Shown: positions 12,021 to 24,197, counted from the stretch's first letter. The stretch is DNA of 64,000 nucleotides from Oxytricha trifallax (GCA_000711775.1 ARYC01000411.1:81184-145183); one strand, 5' to 3'. The notes: generated by a model from the letters alone, not told the origin. Translations and numbers: made by a program.

Positions 12021-12503
12021 ATGCTGAGCCCAGATAATACAGTATCGCACAAGATCATTCCCTTCCTATCGTCGCCATCGGTGGAGTTAGACCCCCAGCT
12101 CCTCCCACCAATCCTCTGCGCCGCCCTCGAGCCCTCCCACATCCCAGACGCCGCCATCTTTGGGACGAGACTCAGATGCTTAATGGACAACCTTTCTGTT
12201 GGTCGGAGATCCTACAAGGAGATGCAAGACATGGTAGATGCCATCTTTGGCAGTAACGTGACCAGCCACTACCAGGAGATGGTCAACAGCAGCATCGAGC
12301 TACGACTATCCGTGCGCAAGCTCACCTTCCCCAGAGAAGCGACTTATCGATCAGAGAGACTACATGACGATACGAGAGAGGATACCTTGAGAATAAGGGG
12401 AGCAGTACCTATTAGTGAAGACGCGACCGAGGTCGGAGGTGGGGGCCTCCCAGAATAATTATTGAGATACAACCCCAACGGTTCTACTGCGAAACCCCAA
12501 TGA
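12021..12503 (+). CDS. GC-rich ORF of unknown function
   Basis: Starts at ATG 12,021 and ends at TGA 12,501-12,503: 160 codons if the single TAA at 12,456-12,458 is Gln, 145 if it is a stop. The protein begins MLSPDNTVSHKIIPFL and contains RRSYKEMQDMVDAIFG and ELRLSVRKLTFPREATY. Composition and third-position GC are far above the surrounding DNA, which points to real or recent coding constraint or to a foreign origin. No family recognised. It is the first of several GC-rich blocks inside the AAAACCCC-ended element; the blocks may be exons of one gene. Confidence 0.5.
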
Positions 12504-13310
12504 CGAGACATTGCGACTCTCAACAGACCAAATGGAGCGGACGCCCTCAGAGGGAAAAGGCCAAGAATGTGCAGATTCTTAGTCTTGTACTTCATCAGGG
12601 GGCTGCCTGTCTCCAGACCTGCATAGATAACTGAACGAATTACTAGAGAAAATAAAACAACCTAAGAATTAACGGACAAATCCCTAACGGTCACTCAACT
12701 AATAACCTAGGGACCAACAGATCTTTAAAAAGCCCAGCAAAAAGCCAGCTGATAAAGACCTCCAGGAGATGTTCATAAGAGCCCCCCTCGCCCAGCGACG
12801 CCTACACCCTCACGGATTTCCTCTGGTGCTATTACGATTTCATTTAGAGATTTCCTCTAATCTAGAGAAGTTTAACTTAGTAGCCTTAGGAAGCAATCTT
12901 ATACAGATCTAGCAGATCTTCCTGAGCCACTCCCCTAGAAAGACCTTCCAGGCACCCCCGCTGACTATTATTTATTGCCCCTAATTGTGACATGGGGTCG
13001 ATCACCGGCGCCTTCACCTGCTCCTTGGTCGATGCTCTGAAGCACCTGAGCCTCAAGGAGGCCTGAATGGGGTTAGTATTTTTACCAATTACCATTGGGG
13101 GATCATCAATTAATCAATTAGATATATTTATATATTTTTTAATTTTAGAGAAAATGAAAATTGAGCGCAACTCCGCCAGGGCGTGTGCTGTGTGCCCCGA
13201 GTGCCCAAGTTCCCCCTAGTTTTCAAAGGGCTACAAAATGACCTTTAGATGGCCCCTCTAGCACAACATTTCCTAAAAAACTCGAAGGCAAAAAAGTCTA
13301 GGAGATTTTG
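12504..13310 (+). pseudogene. GC-rich coding-like blocks, unassigned
   Basis: Plus-strand blocks with protein-like translation but shifting frames: SPSDAYTLTDFLWCYYDFI (about 12,790-12,850), GSITGAFTCSLVDALKHL (12,990-13,060) ending at TGA, and after an AT-rich gap with splice-like borders (13,075-13,150) a block starting at ATG 13,154 with the cysteine-rich stretch CAVCPECPSS. GAFTxxLxxAL is loosely reminiscent of the C-terminal part of caspase-like peptidases, but the catalytic His/Cys motifs are not seen, so I do not assign that function. They could be exons of the 12,021 gene or separate gene segments. Confidence 0.3.
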
Positions 13311-13429
13311 TAAGTTTAAAATTATTTAATCGTTTAATAGTTTAATTTAAGGGTTTAATTATAGTTTTAACGGCTGCCCTATTTTAATTAATTAAGATTT
13401 AAACATTAAAACTTAAATTCAATTAGAGG

Positions 13430-13658
13430 AAAATGGAGTGCTCCCACTGCACCAGACCCTAGCAGGAAGACCCACGCCAGAATCGCCAAGATCTTCTCTT
13501 ACTATGATAGGGTTAGGACCAATCAGTACATCCCTCCCTTCGACAGCATTATGGATGTGTTAGATCCCCCCACTAGAGGTCAACGATGGAGTTGTCATGG
13601 CATGGCTCTAGTTCGCGAGCTTCACTCCCACATTCATGATATAGGTACATTTTACTGA
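13430..13658 (+). CDS. GC-rich terminal coding block
   Basis: Frame containing KTHARIAKIFSYYDRVR, NQYIPPFDSIMDVLDPP and WSCHGMALVRELHSHIHD, ending at TGA 13,656-13,658. It begins directly after an AT-rich gap whose end (TTAGAGGAAAATG) resembles the border before the 13,154 block (TTAGAGAAAATG). Likely the last exon or segment of the cargo gene of the 2.15-kb element. Function unknown. Confidence 0.35.
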
Positions 13659-13923
13659 TAAGTGATTGATAAAACATTTTCATAATTTAAGCATTTAGAT
13701 ATATTTTTCACTAATCTCAAACACCCCTCTAATTAAGCTAATGGGGTTTCACTTTTTTTTCCATGTTTTAGTACATTAAACAAATTATATTTTCGTAATT
13801 TCGAATTATTATTGATGCAAATCACTTGTAGATGACTTAAATCAAAACTTATTATTTCTTTATTTTAATTACAAATTACAACTAATTCACCCAAATTGCT
13901 TAAAATAATACTCTTGGGGTTTT

Positions 13924-14455
13924 ATCTAAAAGTATAAATTTGAACCAATTATGAGGCTGTTAAAATTAAATTCAAAAGTAAAAAAATATGCTCAACTATT
14001 CTACTTTTGTTTTATATTTTTTTTAAATTTAATAATAAAGTATCCTTAAAAAATTACTTTTAAAAGCTTATTCTAAAACTTTATTCTTTAAATAATATTA
14101 TTGCCAATTTTTTTATATTTTATTTAACCTAAACATAATTAAGTATTATTACTAATTGCGATTAATGTTATGATTATTTACACAAGCTCAATCTGGTATC
14201 AATTGACAACTGGAACTGTTAGTGGGTCCAGAACTAGTAAACTGGTTATTTTAGGATAAAAAATAATGGCAGGTATCAAACAGTTAACAGAATTTTAAAA
14301 GAGAAGATTTGTATAATGCCAAAATTAACTATTGATACTTAAACCATTGTATATAATAAAATTGCAAATTTTCAAGAATGCTTTGGTAATATAAAATTGT
14401 TTAATATAATAGTTATAGGTTCTTGCAATTTAGACAAATATTTCATCTCCTTTAA
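13924..14455. other. AT-rich spacer
   Basis: No gene or repeat recognised. Confidence 0.4.
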
Positions 14456-14857
14456 TCATTGAAATTTCGTCATTTTAATTTTCAAAAAATCTTTGCTATT
14501 TAAAAAATGGAAATACACTAAATAAATCATATTTTTTAACTTAAAACTTGTGGTTAAGTTTAAAAAATACAAATCAAGAGTTAGCTGTTAAAGCTTCTGC
14601 TTTTACTGTTCTGCTAACCAAGAAGCACTCTGAATTATATCAACATTGGGAATTTGTGTCTATTGGGAGAAGAATCTATTTTGAAGCTATGAGTTATATG
14701 AGAAGATGAAGAATTTCATTTGCATTATTGTCCACGATTCTTTGTTTAGAAATAGGTTGCCTCGTGATTCAAAAACATATTTGATTAAAAGAAGTATTTC
14801 ATAAATAGAAAGTATATTCGTGCTAACAGGAAACTTCTCAGATATTTCTAATCCTGC
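14456..14857 (-). CDS. Open frame of unknown function, no start codon
   Basis: A 133-codon frame free of TGA on the minus strand. Its N-terminal half looks protein-like (FPVSTNILSIYEILLLIKYV, RGNLFLNKESWTIMQMKFF, DIIQSASWLAEQQKQK) while the C-terminal third is AT-driven. It lacks an in-frame ATG at its beginning. Additional minus-strand fragments just upstream (about 14,960-15,130, with IGTELELLSIRHLKI) may belong to the same decayed gene. No family recognised; in this code long open frames arise easily by chance, so confidence is low. Confidence 0.25.
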
Positions 14858-15948
14858 TCAGACAAATTCATTTCAATATTAATGGAAAACAGGACAAGAA
14901 AAACAAACAATTAGCACAACTTAAAATTTAGATATTCAAGAAATTCTATTTCTAAAAGGAAATGTGTAAATGTGGTTGATAAATGTAATTTGGTAAATGT
15001 AGGACATAAAGATGCATCATTATCTCTGCTTTATGGTCACTCTATAATTAAAGAACCTCCATCTTTCTTGATTTTTAAATGTCTTATAGATAGGAGCTCA
15101 AGTTCTGTCCCAATTACAAAATTAAATAATAATTTTTTTTCTTTAAAACTTTCATAATACCAGAAATTGAAAGCATATTATCTTCTACTTTAAGCGTTAT
15201 TTCCAAAGAATCTAACTAATTCTATCACATCTAGGAGTAAGTTTGGCTATGTGTTAAATTGCTTTAGGTAGTTTTATTGTCAAATTTGGAAGTCCTTCAG
15301 CTTATAGTTGAGTGCTAAGCATAGAGATGGAAAAAAAAGCTAAAAAAATGATGCATACTATTAATGACTTTCATCCTTAAAATTGTGGAAATGCTTAGCA
15401 TCCTTTTCGCATATTTACAGATGACTTAATAAGACTATCAAAAACTTTAACTTACACTTTTTCATTATTCATAAGTGTGTGTGATCTATAAATTGCTCAA
15501 TAAGAGTGGTAACAGCAAGATGAATAGGCTAAAGATTCAAATAAAGATAATGTAAAATAGTGATCTTATTGTATTAAGGATTAAAAGCATAGAGACTAAC
15601 AATAAACTTCTAACACACTTTTAAATACATTAGAACAAGTTTACCTATATTTTTTTTTAAAGATTAATGTTTTTAAAAGTTATTTGATTTTATTTATTTT
15701 GTAATTTAACTTGTATTTACTTCTAATATTGAGAATTTATTGTAAAAATAGGATTGCTTGGCACCCTAAAGTATTAGTAATCTCCCTGTGAGTAATTATG
15801 ATCTCTTATTTCGAATAATATATGAAATCATTCATGAAGCAAGAAATCACCAAATTGGGGATGATTATAAAAATGGAAGCTCAGGCATTAATCACCTTAC
15901 TGATTTCACTTTTAAAGTTAAAAAGCTGAAAATTCCACTTCAGTTCGA
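14858..15948. other. AT-rich stretch with weak coding remnants
   Basis: Apart from the minus-strand fragment at about 14,960-15,130 I see nothing that can be defended as a gene. Confidence 0.35.
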
Positions 15949-17168
15949 TCAAGAAGAGTATTTGTAATTTGTCTGTCTGCACATAGGCCACTGTTTACTC
16001 TCATCAATGTTACTAGCAACTATTCTTTGATTAGGAGGATGCTTATGAATAGACCGATTTTTATACGCCTCTTCAAGGCTTTTAGAAACGATAATGAATA
16101 AAAGTTTCTCCTCAAAGAAGATTATTTTGCTCTACCAACATTTGTTGAGTAAATTTAACAAATTAGACTTTTAGAACTTCTGAGATATCAGTATTGCAAA
16201 CGAAAGATGAGGTAAAGATGAGAGAAGCCCGATTCCATTGACACCGCTCTAAACAACAGACGTAACCTCACGACAGTGGAGTCTCCGACTCAGACATCTC
16301 TCATACGAACCGAGATAAGCGAGCATCTTTGTATTTATGGTCGCCCCATGCCACACCTAGAGCGCATTTCACATGTCTCCTCATAGAATCTTGAGCTAAA
16401 GTGAGGTGATCCTTACAAAAATCTTATTTTTCCTGTACTCTAAATATCTCTTTCGTCTTAGAACAGTCTGAATACCGGATTGATATAGCGGAGGTGAATT
16501 GGCAGATTCCTATTTGTATTATCAGACTTTCAGAAGAGAATTATAACTCTCCAATAGACTGCCTAGGAATTCTTGTGAACCCTATTGTTAACTCAGGAAT
16601 TAATTCGCATGTCTCCTAATCTTGTTTGCAGTTACACTGTCAAATTTTTAATCTCCAGTAAGATTATTCGATCAAAGAAGCAAGGCTTTTAGCTTGTCTG
16701 AATTGTGGGTGTCTAGAGCATACTCACCTTGGAGTACAAGATTTCTACCAATTCTCCCATTTTTTATCATTTTGCTTGAATTATTAATTTTTTGTCAATG
16801 AAAATTGGTTGCGTCATGAACTTCTAATGGCCAAGGAGTCAATTACTGCAGGAATCACAATATATTAGACCGCATGTTACTCAAAGATTTGCTTTCGTTG
16901 CATGGATGGTTATATAAAGAGCAAGTAACTGCTGGTACTGCCCAAATCTCATATATCTTTGTAAGTCCTTAAGATTTTCCTTAATTTGATCGAGTATGTA
17001 TCATGAGTTACATTTGAACGATAACACATTCTTCCATATATGATCTGTTACTTGTTGTAGGTCTGCCCATTCGCTTTATAAAGACTTACCCGTTCTGATA
17101 CTATGATGAATAACCGTTGAAAGTGTTATTATAACTATGAATGCAGAATAAACCCTAGCAGGATCCAT
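15949..17168 (-). pseudogene. Putative secreted protein gene, decayed or interrupted
   Basis: An island of clearly higher GC. The minus strand opens at ATG 17,166-17,168 with MDPARVYSAFIVIITLST, a good signal-peptide or membrane-anchor pattern, then continues through LQQVTDHIWKNVLSFKC, LKDLQRYMRFGQYQQLLALY, MGELVEILYSKVSML, and in a shifted frame YSDCSKTKEIFRVQEKQDFC and MRRHVKCALGVAWGDHKYKD. The last part, near 15,949-16,070, reads EEAYKNRSIHKHPPNQRIV and stops at TGA 15,949-15,951. About five TGA codons and at least two frame changes occur. It may be a pseudogene, or a macronuclear-destined gene with short internal eliminated sequences. No family recognised; the cysteines fit an extracellular protein. 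Confidence 0.4.
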
Positions 17169-18539
17169 TTGAGGTTTTTTATTAATATCTGTATATAATT
17201 AAATAGCTATTAAAATTTATTAAAAGAGGAATGAAGTTTTTGTTGCATTATAATTTAAGATATATTATTTTTTTTTATAATCAAGATATGAAATTTATTC
17301 TGTTATTTTTAAATAAAGTAATCAAACTAAATATCTTTTATTTAACTTCTTATTTCATTATTTAAGTTAAGCAACCCTCTTATTCAAACAAAAATTACTC
17401 TTTTAATTAAACTAATACTTATTAATTGGATGTATTTATGTTTTTATCTTATTTTAATTATTCTTTTATAAAATAAACGGTTTAAGCTAAATAAAAGTCA
17501 TTAATATTTATGCCAAGTTATCTTTAAAACCACATACATTTTGAGTTAGAGACTAGAGTAAATAATTGACTTTTTCATCTTTTTAAATATCTTGGAAGTT
17601 TAAGCAAATTATTAAATAAATTCACTATTAAAGTAGTACTCTAATAAGTTATATTAAGTATATTTTAAATATCTTTATTTGAAAATTCTACAAAATAAAA
17701 TATAGATAAATTTAATTTTAAATATTGAAAGTAAAGAAATGAAAATCAAAGTAAAACTTATAAATTACAAAGGAAATGACAACAATATTTAATATTTATT
17801 CTCTTCTAATGATTTTAGTTGTTATTTTCAAAAGAACGTCCATATATGTTTAAAAGTTTAATTACTAAAGTATAATTCACAGAAAGAAAAAAAAAAGTAT
17901 TTTCCAACTTAATTAATATCTATGGAACAATCTAATCATTATAATAAAGAATATATTTAAAATATCTGAAAATATAAATTTGATTCTATAACTATTTTCA
18001 AAAGATTTTATCATTAAAGTTGCCATTTCCAAGGTTCTCTTCTTTTGTTTTCTTAGTTTAAATAATATAAACCGCAAAAACCCATAAGATAAAATAGGAG
18101 ACACTTTTGATGTTGAGTAAAGAAATAAATCATGATTAAGGGAATAAGTTTTATATTTTTAGTTATAGTCAGAAGCCATTAAACTCCTAAATTTCAATTA
18201 TTTTTTATGACACTTTGTCATAAAGATGTAGTTAGTTGCCAATTAAAACAAATCTTTCATTTTCATTGCCTTAGTTGAATCTAAGCAAAGTTTGAGTCTA
18301 AGATTATTATGAACTATCTTGTTACTAATTCTTAAATTTACTTGACTCCTTTTAATAATAAAAGCTTTTTATGTTTATTAATGCTAGATTTACGAATTTG
18401 GCTTTCACCCTTTTTAATTACTTTCAATTCTTAATCGTAAACTCTTTTTTGAAATTAGATAGGAACTTGTTAACCTGATCATTTTTTAGATTTTGGATTT
18501 TTTGAAAGTTCATTTATTTGGGCATCCTTGCCTTTTAAT
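17169..18539. other. AT-rich spacer
   Basis: Very AT-rich throughout, with no gene, RNA or repeat end recognised. Confidence 0.45.
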
Positions 18540-19120
18540 TGCGAAGTTACTTTAGCCACGAACGATAGGTACCATTTTTCTAATAAATGCAGAGTTGTTG
18601 AGGTCTCCTCTTTTTTAGAATTTACTCTCTTGTTCTACTCCACAATATTTTTATATGATTCGCAAGAGATTCCTGTCAGACTACCCCAAGAGTTGGGGTA
18701 TTCTTTTATATATCATCTACAAGCATTTTAAACTCCATCTATATTTCATCCTTGCCATACTACACTATTTCTTAAATCTCAGGTATGTTCAAAATTGTGT
18801 TTTAATTTTATAGTTTCTCAACAGTCTCAACAACTTGACTTAATTTGTCGTTAAACTTTTTATAAAGCTCAGTTTCTATAATTTCAGGATTTTTTCTGAT
18901 TAAATTCTCATGCATTTCTCTCATTTTATCTTCTGCACATTATTTAAAATTATCAGAGATAATTTCTTCAACTTTTTCAATATTAAGGTATGCGCCATCT
19001 TAGTCTGAGTCACTGTCTTTTGTCTCTGTCTTATTTTATTAGGAATTTAAGGACTCTAATACAAACTAAACTGTGCTTGGAGTTTTCTAAAAACTTTATG
19101 GTGTAGATTATTTCTGTCGC
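18540..19120 (-). pseudogene. Family A TPTLGV coiled-coil protein, copy I
   Basis: Minus-strand frame with an acidic Ser/Asp patch (KTETKDSDSDQDG), then coiled-coil-like sequence (IEKVEEIISDNFKQCAEDK, KKFNDKLSQVVETVEKLQ) and FKMLVDDIQKNTPTLGVV, followed by an in-frame TGA and QESLANHIKILW. The block DIxKxTPTLGV and its surroundings match DIKKITPTLGVATQASFA in the copy at 55,222-56,340. Function unknown; a structural or DNA-packaging partner of the transposase is possible. Confidence 0.55.
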
Positions 19121-20252
19121 TTTCAATATTTTTAATTTTATCCGCTGTCATGTAGAATATTTTATTTAATTTTTAGAGTTAATGTTTTAGGTGAAGAACT
19201 TTGCATTACACGAGTTGGTGTTTTACTTTCGCTTTTCTAGCGTTTAATAATTTAATGAGCCAGTTCTTTTTGTTAATCAATTGATCGGTTCTTGTCCAAA
19301 TCATTTTTACAATTCTAATTATACTTCCTTATAGACTTAACCCCTAAAATCTTTTGCTTTTTTATATAGTCAAATATTTTAGCTTTAACGGCCTCTTAAT
19401 CTAAGTCTCAATTATTAATTTAATTTCTAAACTATGAAGTTTCCTTTGAAGTTTGATAACCCGAATCATCTGATTTGGTTAGAGAATTTTACTTTTACGA
19501 CGAATATGTCTTGCTCATTATTAATCTTATTTATTACTAAAATTCTTAGGTTTATATAGCTTATAGGACTTCTTAAATTGGTATCACTTATATTATGGAT
19601 TTACACACTAGATGACCTTAAAGGCAACATAATTATTTATTCTAAATTATTGATTAGTACCACATTGATTCATTAATTTAAAGTTAAAATAAAATACGAT
19701 AATACTAAAATTAGCAACTTTCCTTAAAACTCTAACAAAGTTATTCAAAATCATACAAAGTCATACGAAATTATTCAAACTCATACAAATAAAAATATTT
19801 TGTAAAAATATTCTAGGATTTATTTTCTGATTTTCTTAGATTCATGTAATATAAAAAGTTCAATAATCAAAGTTAGATTTGTCACGAATGAAAGTTAATA
19901 AGAGGTGAATATGAAATAAGTTTTTATTGAGAAAAAACTATCAAAATCTAAATGCCAAGACTTTATTTAGAGATTAGACAAAGCCATTGAAAGTTATACA
20001 CTTAACTTCTATTAATAAACTACACTTATAAATAAACTATACCAATAAATATTCATAACAATAATTAATTTTGTTTGACTGTTTAAAAAAATCACTTTTA
20101 TTATAAAACATGCTTAAGAGCTATAAATTAACATTAAATTAGAAAATATTTTTAAATTTTAATTAGTAAAAAATTACAAATAAGCAATTCACACAATAAC
20201 TTATAATTTTTAAACAAAGTGTTTTTAATTGAAATAACAAGAATTAAAACTT
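19121..20252. other. AT-rich stretch inside family A copy I
   Basis: Weak minus-strand coding continues to about 19,400. The rest, including a repeated ATTCAAA/TCATACAAA patch at about 19,740-19,790, shows nothing recognisable. Confidence 0.35.
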
Positions 20253-20580
20253 TCAAATCTTAAAGTTAGTGTTCTATTAAATAGGGTCTATCACTTAAAC
20301 ATTCCCTTAGCCATCTATAACTCCTTAATCATGAAGTTACATGACAAGAGACTTATATTTGAAAAGATCATCTATTTGATTTTTCATCTCGCCCAATTCA
20401 TCATTTACTTTTATATTTTAATAAAAAAACTTCCTCTTTAAATAATTGTTATTTTTCTCAAGCATTTTTTCCTCTTGAATGCTCTATTTGGCATTTCTTT
20501 TAGTACTTTGTTTGATTAGATAGTCCGATCTACCCTTATGTACTAAAAAGTATAAATGATAACAATAACATACCACTATA
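20253..20580 (-). pseudogene. Family A YKxLVMQLHD coiled-coil protein, copy I
   Basis: Reads VHKGRSDYLIKQSTKRNAK, EEKMLEKNNNYLKRK and DELGEMKNQIDDLFKYKSLV followed by MQLHDQGVID, ending at TGA 20,253-20,255. It matches the intact 250-aa protein at 56,988-57,740 (MNDLRGQIEELVNYKQLV, MQLHDGGVID). The 5' end runs into the preceding ORF without a clear start, so this copy is truncated or fused by deletion relative to copy II. Confidence 0.55.
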
Positions 20581-20619
20581 TTTAAGAGAGCCATTCAACG
20601 CTGAAATAAACTCGGGCTT

Positions 20620-21083
20620 CATATGCACTAATGAGTTCTAAGATGAATTTAGTCGTTGTATTCTGTCTTATTTAGCTTTCAGAATGCTTTCGTTAATACC
20701 TTAGGTGTCAAAGGACAGTATGACATTTGTAAACCACTTCTTATCGAGGTGGACCCAGTCTGCCTAATCGGAATAGTATCTAAGCAAAGTGAGTTTTTGT
20801 AATGAGTATTCAAGAAAATCAATTCCTGTAAGCCCCTTAATCTGAGGCACTGCTGCAACTACTACATCACACCTCTTCAAATACTATAGATGATAATTTT
20901 TTCATTGTTTAACTCTTTTTTACCAGTGAGAATCCTCCATTAAAAATAGATATTTGTGCAGTTTACTTTCGGCAAGTATGCACCACACTCTTGACACTCA
21001 AAGTAATATAATTCTTTTTTGCTACCTATTTTTTCTCGAACTTTATTTGCATGAATTTATTGAAGATATTTGCTTATTTCCAT
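20620..21083 (-). pseudogene. Family A ECGAYLPK protein, copy I
   Basis: Starts at ATG 21,081-21,083 (MEISKYLQQIHANK) and has GSKKELYYFECQECGAYLPK followed by VNCTNIYF, a short CxxC-containing module that may bind zinc (CQEC...C). After a TGA and frameshift the conserved C-terminal block DWVHLDKKWFTNVILSFDTQ follows. The same two blocks occur in copy II (58,496-58,967). No known domain assigned. Confidence 0.55.
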
Positions 21084-21269
21084 CTTTTAATAATTGTTGT
21101 CTAAGATTTTAGTCTTTAATAATTATATATAGAAATAAATTAATTAAAATTAAATATTTTAGCAATTATTGATTTTAGCCAAATATGTAAGTCTATTTGG
21201 TTTGATCTGAAACCTTATAAAAGAAAAAGTTTAGAATAAATATAATTAATTTTTGTTCTTTGTAGGGAA

Positions 21270-22861
21270 CCCTAAACGAAATATTAGAGGGATTAAAATG
21301 ATATTAGATATTATTTCAAAAGCTATAAGCAAGAAGATAGCAGTGATGAACAAGATGATCTCAGCTCATAATCCTTATTGCCAGAATAAGCTTCAGAGTT
21401 AGACTCTAAACCCTTATCATAATCTACTCAATTTATTCATTAAGAAGTCCCAAATTTGAATGATATTGAGATATATCAGGTTTCAAGAGCTACTATATAA
21501 TAGCTTGAGGAGCATTTATTGACTAAATATAAGAAAAGATAATACTTAACTGTGATTTTAGACCCAAGGAAAGCTGTTGATTTAAATTCTTATTGGAGAA
21601 ATGAAGTTGGAACATTATCAATAAAAAGAAATTTAAAGTCTGAGGGAATAAGTTGATATGCTTCTTTGTGATAAACAATAAAATTCAACTATAAATTAAC
21701 AAATTGTCAATATACGAGAAAGAACCTGGGCTGTGTCTAACCTTAGAAAATTTTAGTCTAACTTATATAGTTAATCCTAAAGTGTAAGTAAAAGATGACT
21801 TTATTTTTTTTGTTTAAATTAACATTTTTAGGAATAAAAATTGATAAGCAACAGTAAACTTAGAAGTAAAAATCCGATTTCAGTTCATAAAAAAAGCTCT
21901 CTCTTTATTTAGAAAAAGTGGATGTAAATAATCATACTTGATATAGAGGCTGAAAATAACCTGATATAAGTTGAAAAATTTCTTACTAGCAATTAGGATA
22001 AATTGTAGGATATTCATGAACTAAAAGGTATAAAAGACCAAGGCTTAATTTCAAGTATCTAAGAAATCCTAGATTAATTTGCCACTTCAAGAGAACAGTT
22101 ATAGTCAGTTATGTAGCTCCAAAGTATAATTAAAAATAAGTTAATCAAACACTCTCATGTTCAAAAATACGGAAAATTTTAAAATTCAAACTAGGATATT
22201 CATTTAAGAAAGTTTACTAAATTGATTAAAGAACTAACAGTGCTAATTGTTTACTCTATAGACGAATAGCAGCAAAGTTTTATATTGAATAAATAACTAC
22301 ATAAAAGAACATTACAATATAGATGATTGCAGCCTTTAGCAACAGTCTTATTAGTATAAAAGTTGAAGTTTGAAAAATTAAAGAAACTATTCATATAGAC
22401 TAGTGAAAATGTATGGGGTTAATATAATAGCGGCTATTGGGAGTGATAACACTCTTAGCTTTTAGCTAAATATTGTGAAGACAAACAGTAAAACATTTAA
22501 AAATTTTATTCTGAACTTTGTGTAGCATCTAAATAGCTAAAGATCCGAGTGGAGAAATGATTCTATATTACTTTTAGATTATCCAACCTATCATCACAGT
22601 ATATTCATTACTAGAAAACTTAGACTTCTACAAATCCCTATTATGTATTTGTGGCCATGCTTGTTCGATCTAGCCCCAATCGAGAAGTTTTTTTCTTATA
22701 TTAAATGGAATATCAATTTTCCGACTCACAAAGATGATAGGATGTAATCCTTAAGATAATTAGGGCAAGAAATGTCGTATTTTAAGTTTAATTAGGCTAC
22801 TTCATGCTTCATAAATACTCTTCACAAAGCTATAAAGGCTTTGAATCTGTAATATATCTGA
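21270..22861 (+). pseudogene. Family A DD34E transposase, copy I
   Basis: Plus-strand transposase of the IS630/Tc1-mariner superfamily. The N-terminal region has an acidic stretch (QEDSSDEQDDLSS) and ERATIQQLEEHLL-like helices. The first catalytic Asp is in VYSIDEQQQSF (about 22,260), the second in SILLLDYPTYHHS (about 22,570), and the Glu in FDLAPIEKFFSYIK, with 34 residues between Asp and Glu. The catalytic core from about 22,390 to TGA 22,859-22,861 is a single open frame in ciliate code. Upstream, TGA codons and frameshifts (near 21,655 and 22,330) break it. The reaction would be cut-and-paste transposition. It is divergent to the three minus-strand ORFs of the element. Confidence 0.8.
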
Positions 22862-23910
22862 TAAGTAAAATGGAAAATGAGAAGAAATAGCCTAAAACAT
22901 TTTTTAAAAAATAAAAACTAACAAGAAACTAATAAAAAAGCTGTTTTGATAAAAAAATTAATTCCTATAAATACAGTAAAAAACTTTCTTTAATACAAAA
23001 TTTGATAATTAAGGGAGCACGATAATCTAATATAAAAAACTATATAATAAATGTACAGATAAGTTTATAAAAACTGAAAATCTCTGAATTTTTATTTGGT
23101 TAAATTTTGATAAATACTTAATAATCTTCCAATTTTGAATTATATAAGTTAAAAAAAATAAAGATTAGGTTTAATAAAAACTATTAAAAATTTTATGAAC
23201 AATTAAAATGTTAGCTAAACATATTTTAGCTTAATTCAGTGAAAAAACAAAAACAAAAACATATAATATAAAAGCTTTATATAAATTTAATTTTTGTAAA
23301 AATTAAATTTAAAAAGTATAAAAATGAGAAATTTATTTGCTTAAAATAAAAGTCAATGTTTTTATTTGCTTTTCAGCTAATTAGAATATTAGTAGATATT
23401 AAAAAAAAATTTTAAAAAATTCATGAGCTAATTATTATTTAAAATAGTAAATTTTAGGTAATATTTTATATACCTTTCATATTTATTCCAAAAGAAAAAT
23501 TAGAAATAAATTATTAGTCTCTTATGACTCATATTCAAATTATATGAAACTCAAATTAAGCATGGAAGTTGGTTTTCATAAATTTTTAATAAATTAAAAC
23601 ATAAATCATAATTTCCCCCAAAATATCAGAAATCAACAGTTCTTTATAAAATGTAAACTTGGAAAGGGTTTTTGGGATGAGCTTATAAGCTCAATTAATT
23701 AATAAGCCCATTTTTTTAATTTTTTAAATCTATAAATAAACTTAATAAATTAAAATTATTCATATTGTTTCTTTATGCTTTATTTATTGAGTTATTAATG
23801 TTCATTAAAATAGCATTTACTGATATGAAATTTTTATGAAACTGTATTTAAAAAACTTTAAAATCTCAAAGTAGCTTATTATTTAATTCTATAATAAATT
23901 TATCATTATT
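22862..23910. other. AT-rich spacer
   Basis: No gene or repeat recognised between family A copy I and the 1-kb element. The right terminus of family A probably lies here. Confidence 0.4.
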
Positions 23911-24134
23911 ATTCTAATATTGCTAAAATAGATAAAAATAGGAAATTTAAGTAATAAAGTTTTAATCAATCATATTAAAGAAATATAAACTGCCATGAAT
24001 TAGGAGTGTTACTAAATAGTAATTTGATTTGATTTTAAAGTAATTAATTATATCAGTAATTAATATATATAATTAGTGGTCTAGTGGTCTGGCCATAGTT
24101 TTTAGTGGACTACCGGTAAGTATATTAATTACTT
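23911..24134 (+). repeat. Left terminal inverted repeat
   Basis: About 224 bp, complementary to 24,707-24,928. The inner end has GGTCTAGTGGTCTGGCCATA and TACCGGTAAGTATATTAATT. The only visible indel is TACTATTAGTAA versus TACTAAATAGTAA-type variation. Confidence 0.85.
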
Positions 24135-24197
24135 AAATTTATTTAAAAAAGATAATGGAGACAACATGCTGGAGACCACCAACTCGGAGATATTCGT

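Larger units (their letters stand above)
11775..13923. mobile_element. 2.15-kb AAAACCCC-ended element with GC-rich cargo
   Basis: The left end AAAACCCCAAGAGTATT (11,775-11,791) is exactly repeated in inverse orientation at the right end (13,907-13,923). Between these short terminal inverted repeats lie GC-rich coding-like blocks (12,021-12,640, about 12,750-13,075, 13,155-13,310 and 13,430-13,658) separated by AT-rich gaps of about 75-120 bp. The end sequence begins with one C4A4 telomere unit, as in the two MITEs at 6,805 and 52,367, but the inner sequence differs. No transposase is recognised inside, so it is likely non-autonomous, or a set of gene segments between AT-rich germline spacers. 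Confidence 0.55.
18540..22861. mobile_element. DDE transposon family A, copy I
   Basis: Contains, in order, a TPTLGV coiled-coil ORF (minus), a YKxLVMQLHD coiled-coil ORF (minus), an ECGAYLPK ORF (minus) and a DD34E transposase (plus). Exactly the same order and strands occur at 55,222-60,570, which defines a transposon family with at least four ORFs. All ORFs here are broken. The terminal inverted repeats were not found, so the outer borders are only the limits of recognisable coding. Confidence 0.6.

Noticed and set aside
12990..13075. Metacaspase/caspase-like peptidase
   Set aside because: Only a GAFTxxLxxAL resemblance; the His and Cys catalytic motifs are not present.
12344..13095. Minus-strand frames in the GC-rich element
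   Set aside because: The plus-strand frame 12,021-12,503 starts with ATG, is longer and has the better protein composition; GC-rich DNA gives long antisense frames.
11775..13923. Chromosome-fragmentation or telomere-addition site at AAAACCCC
   Set aside because: Only one repeat unit, present as an exact inverted pair, which indicates element ends rather than telomere tracts.
16200..16420. Structured RNA in the GC-richer patch on the minus strand
   Set aside because: The patch reads as protein (MRRHVKCALGVAWGDHKYKD) in continuity with neighbouring minus-strand coding.
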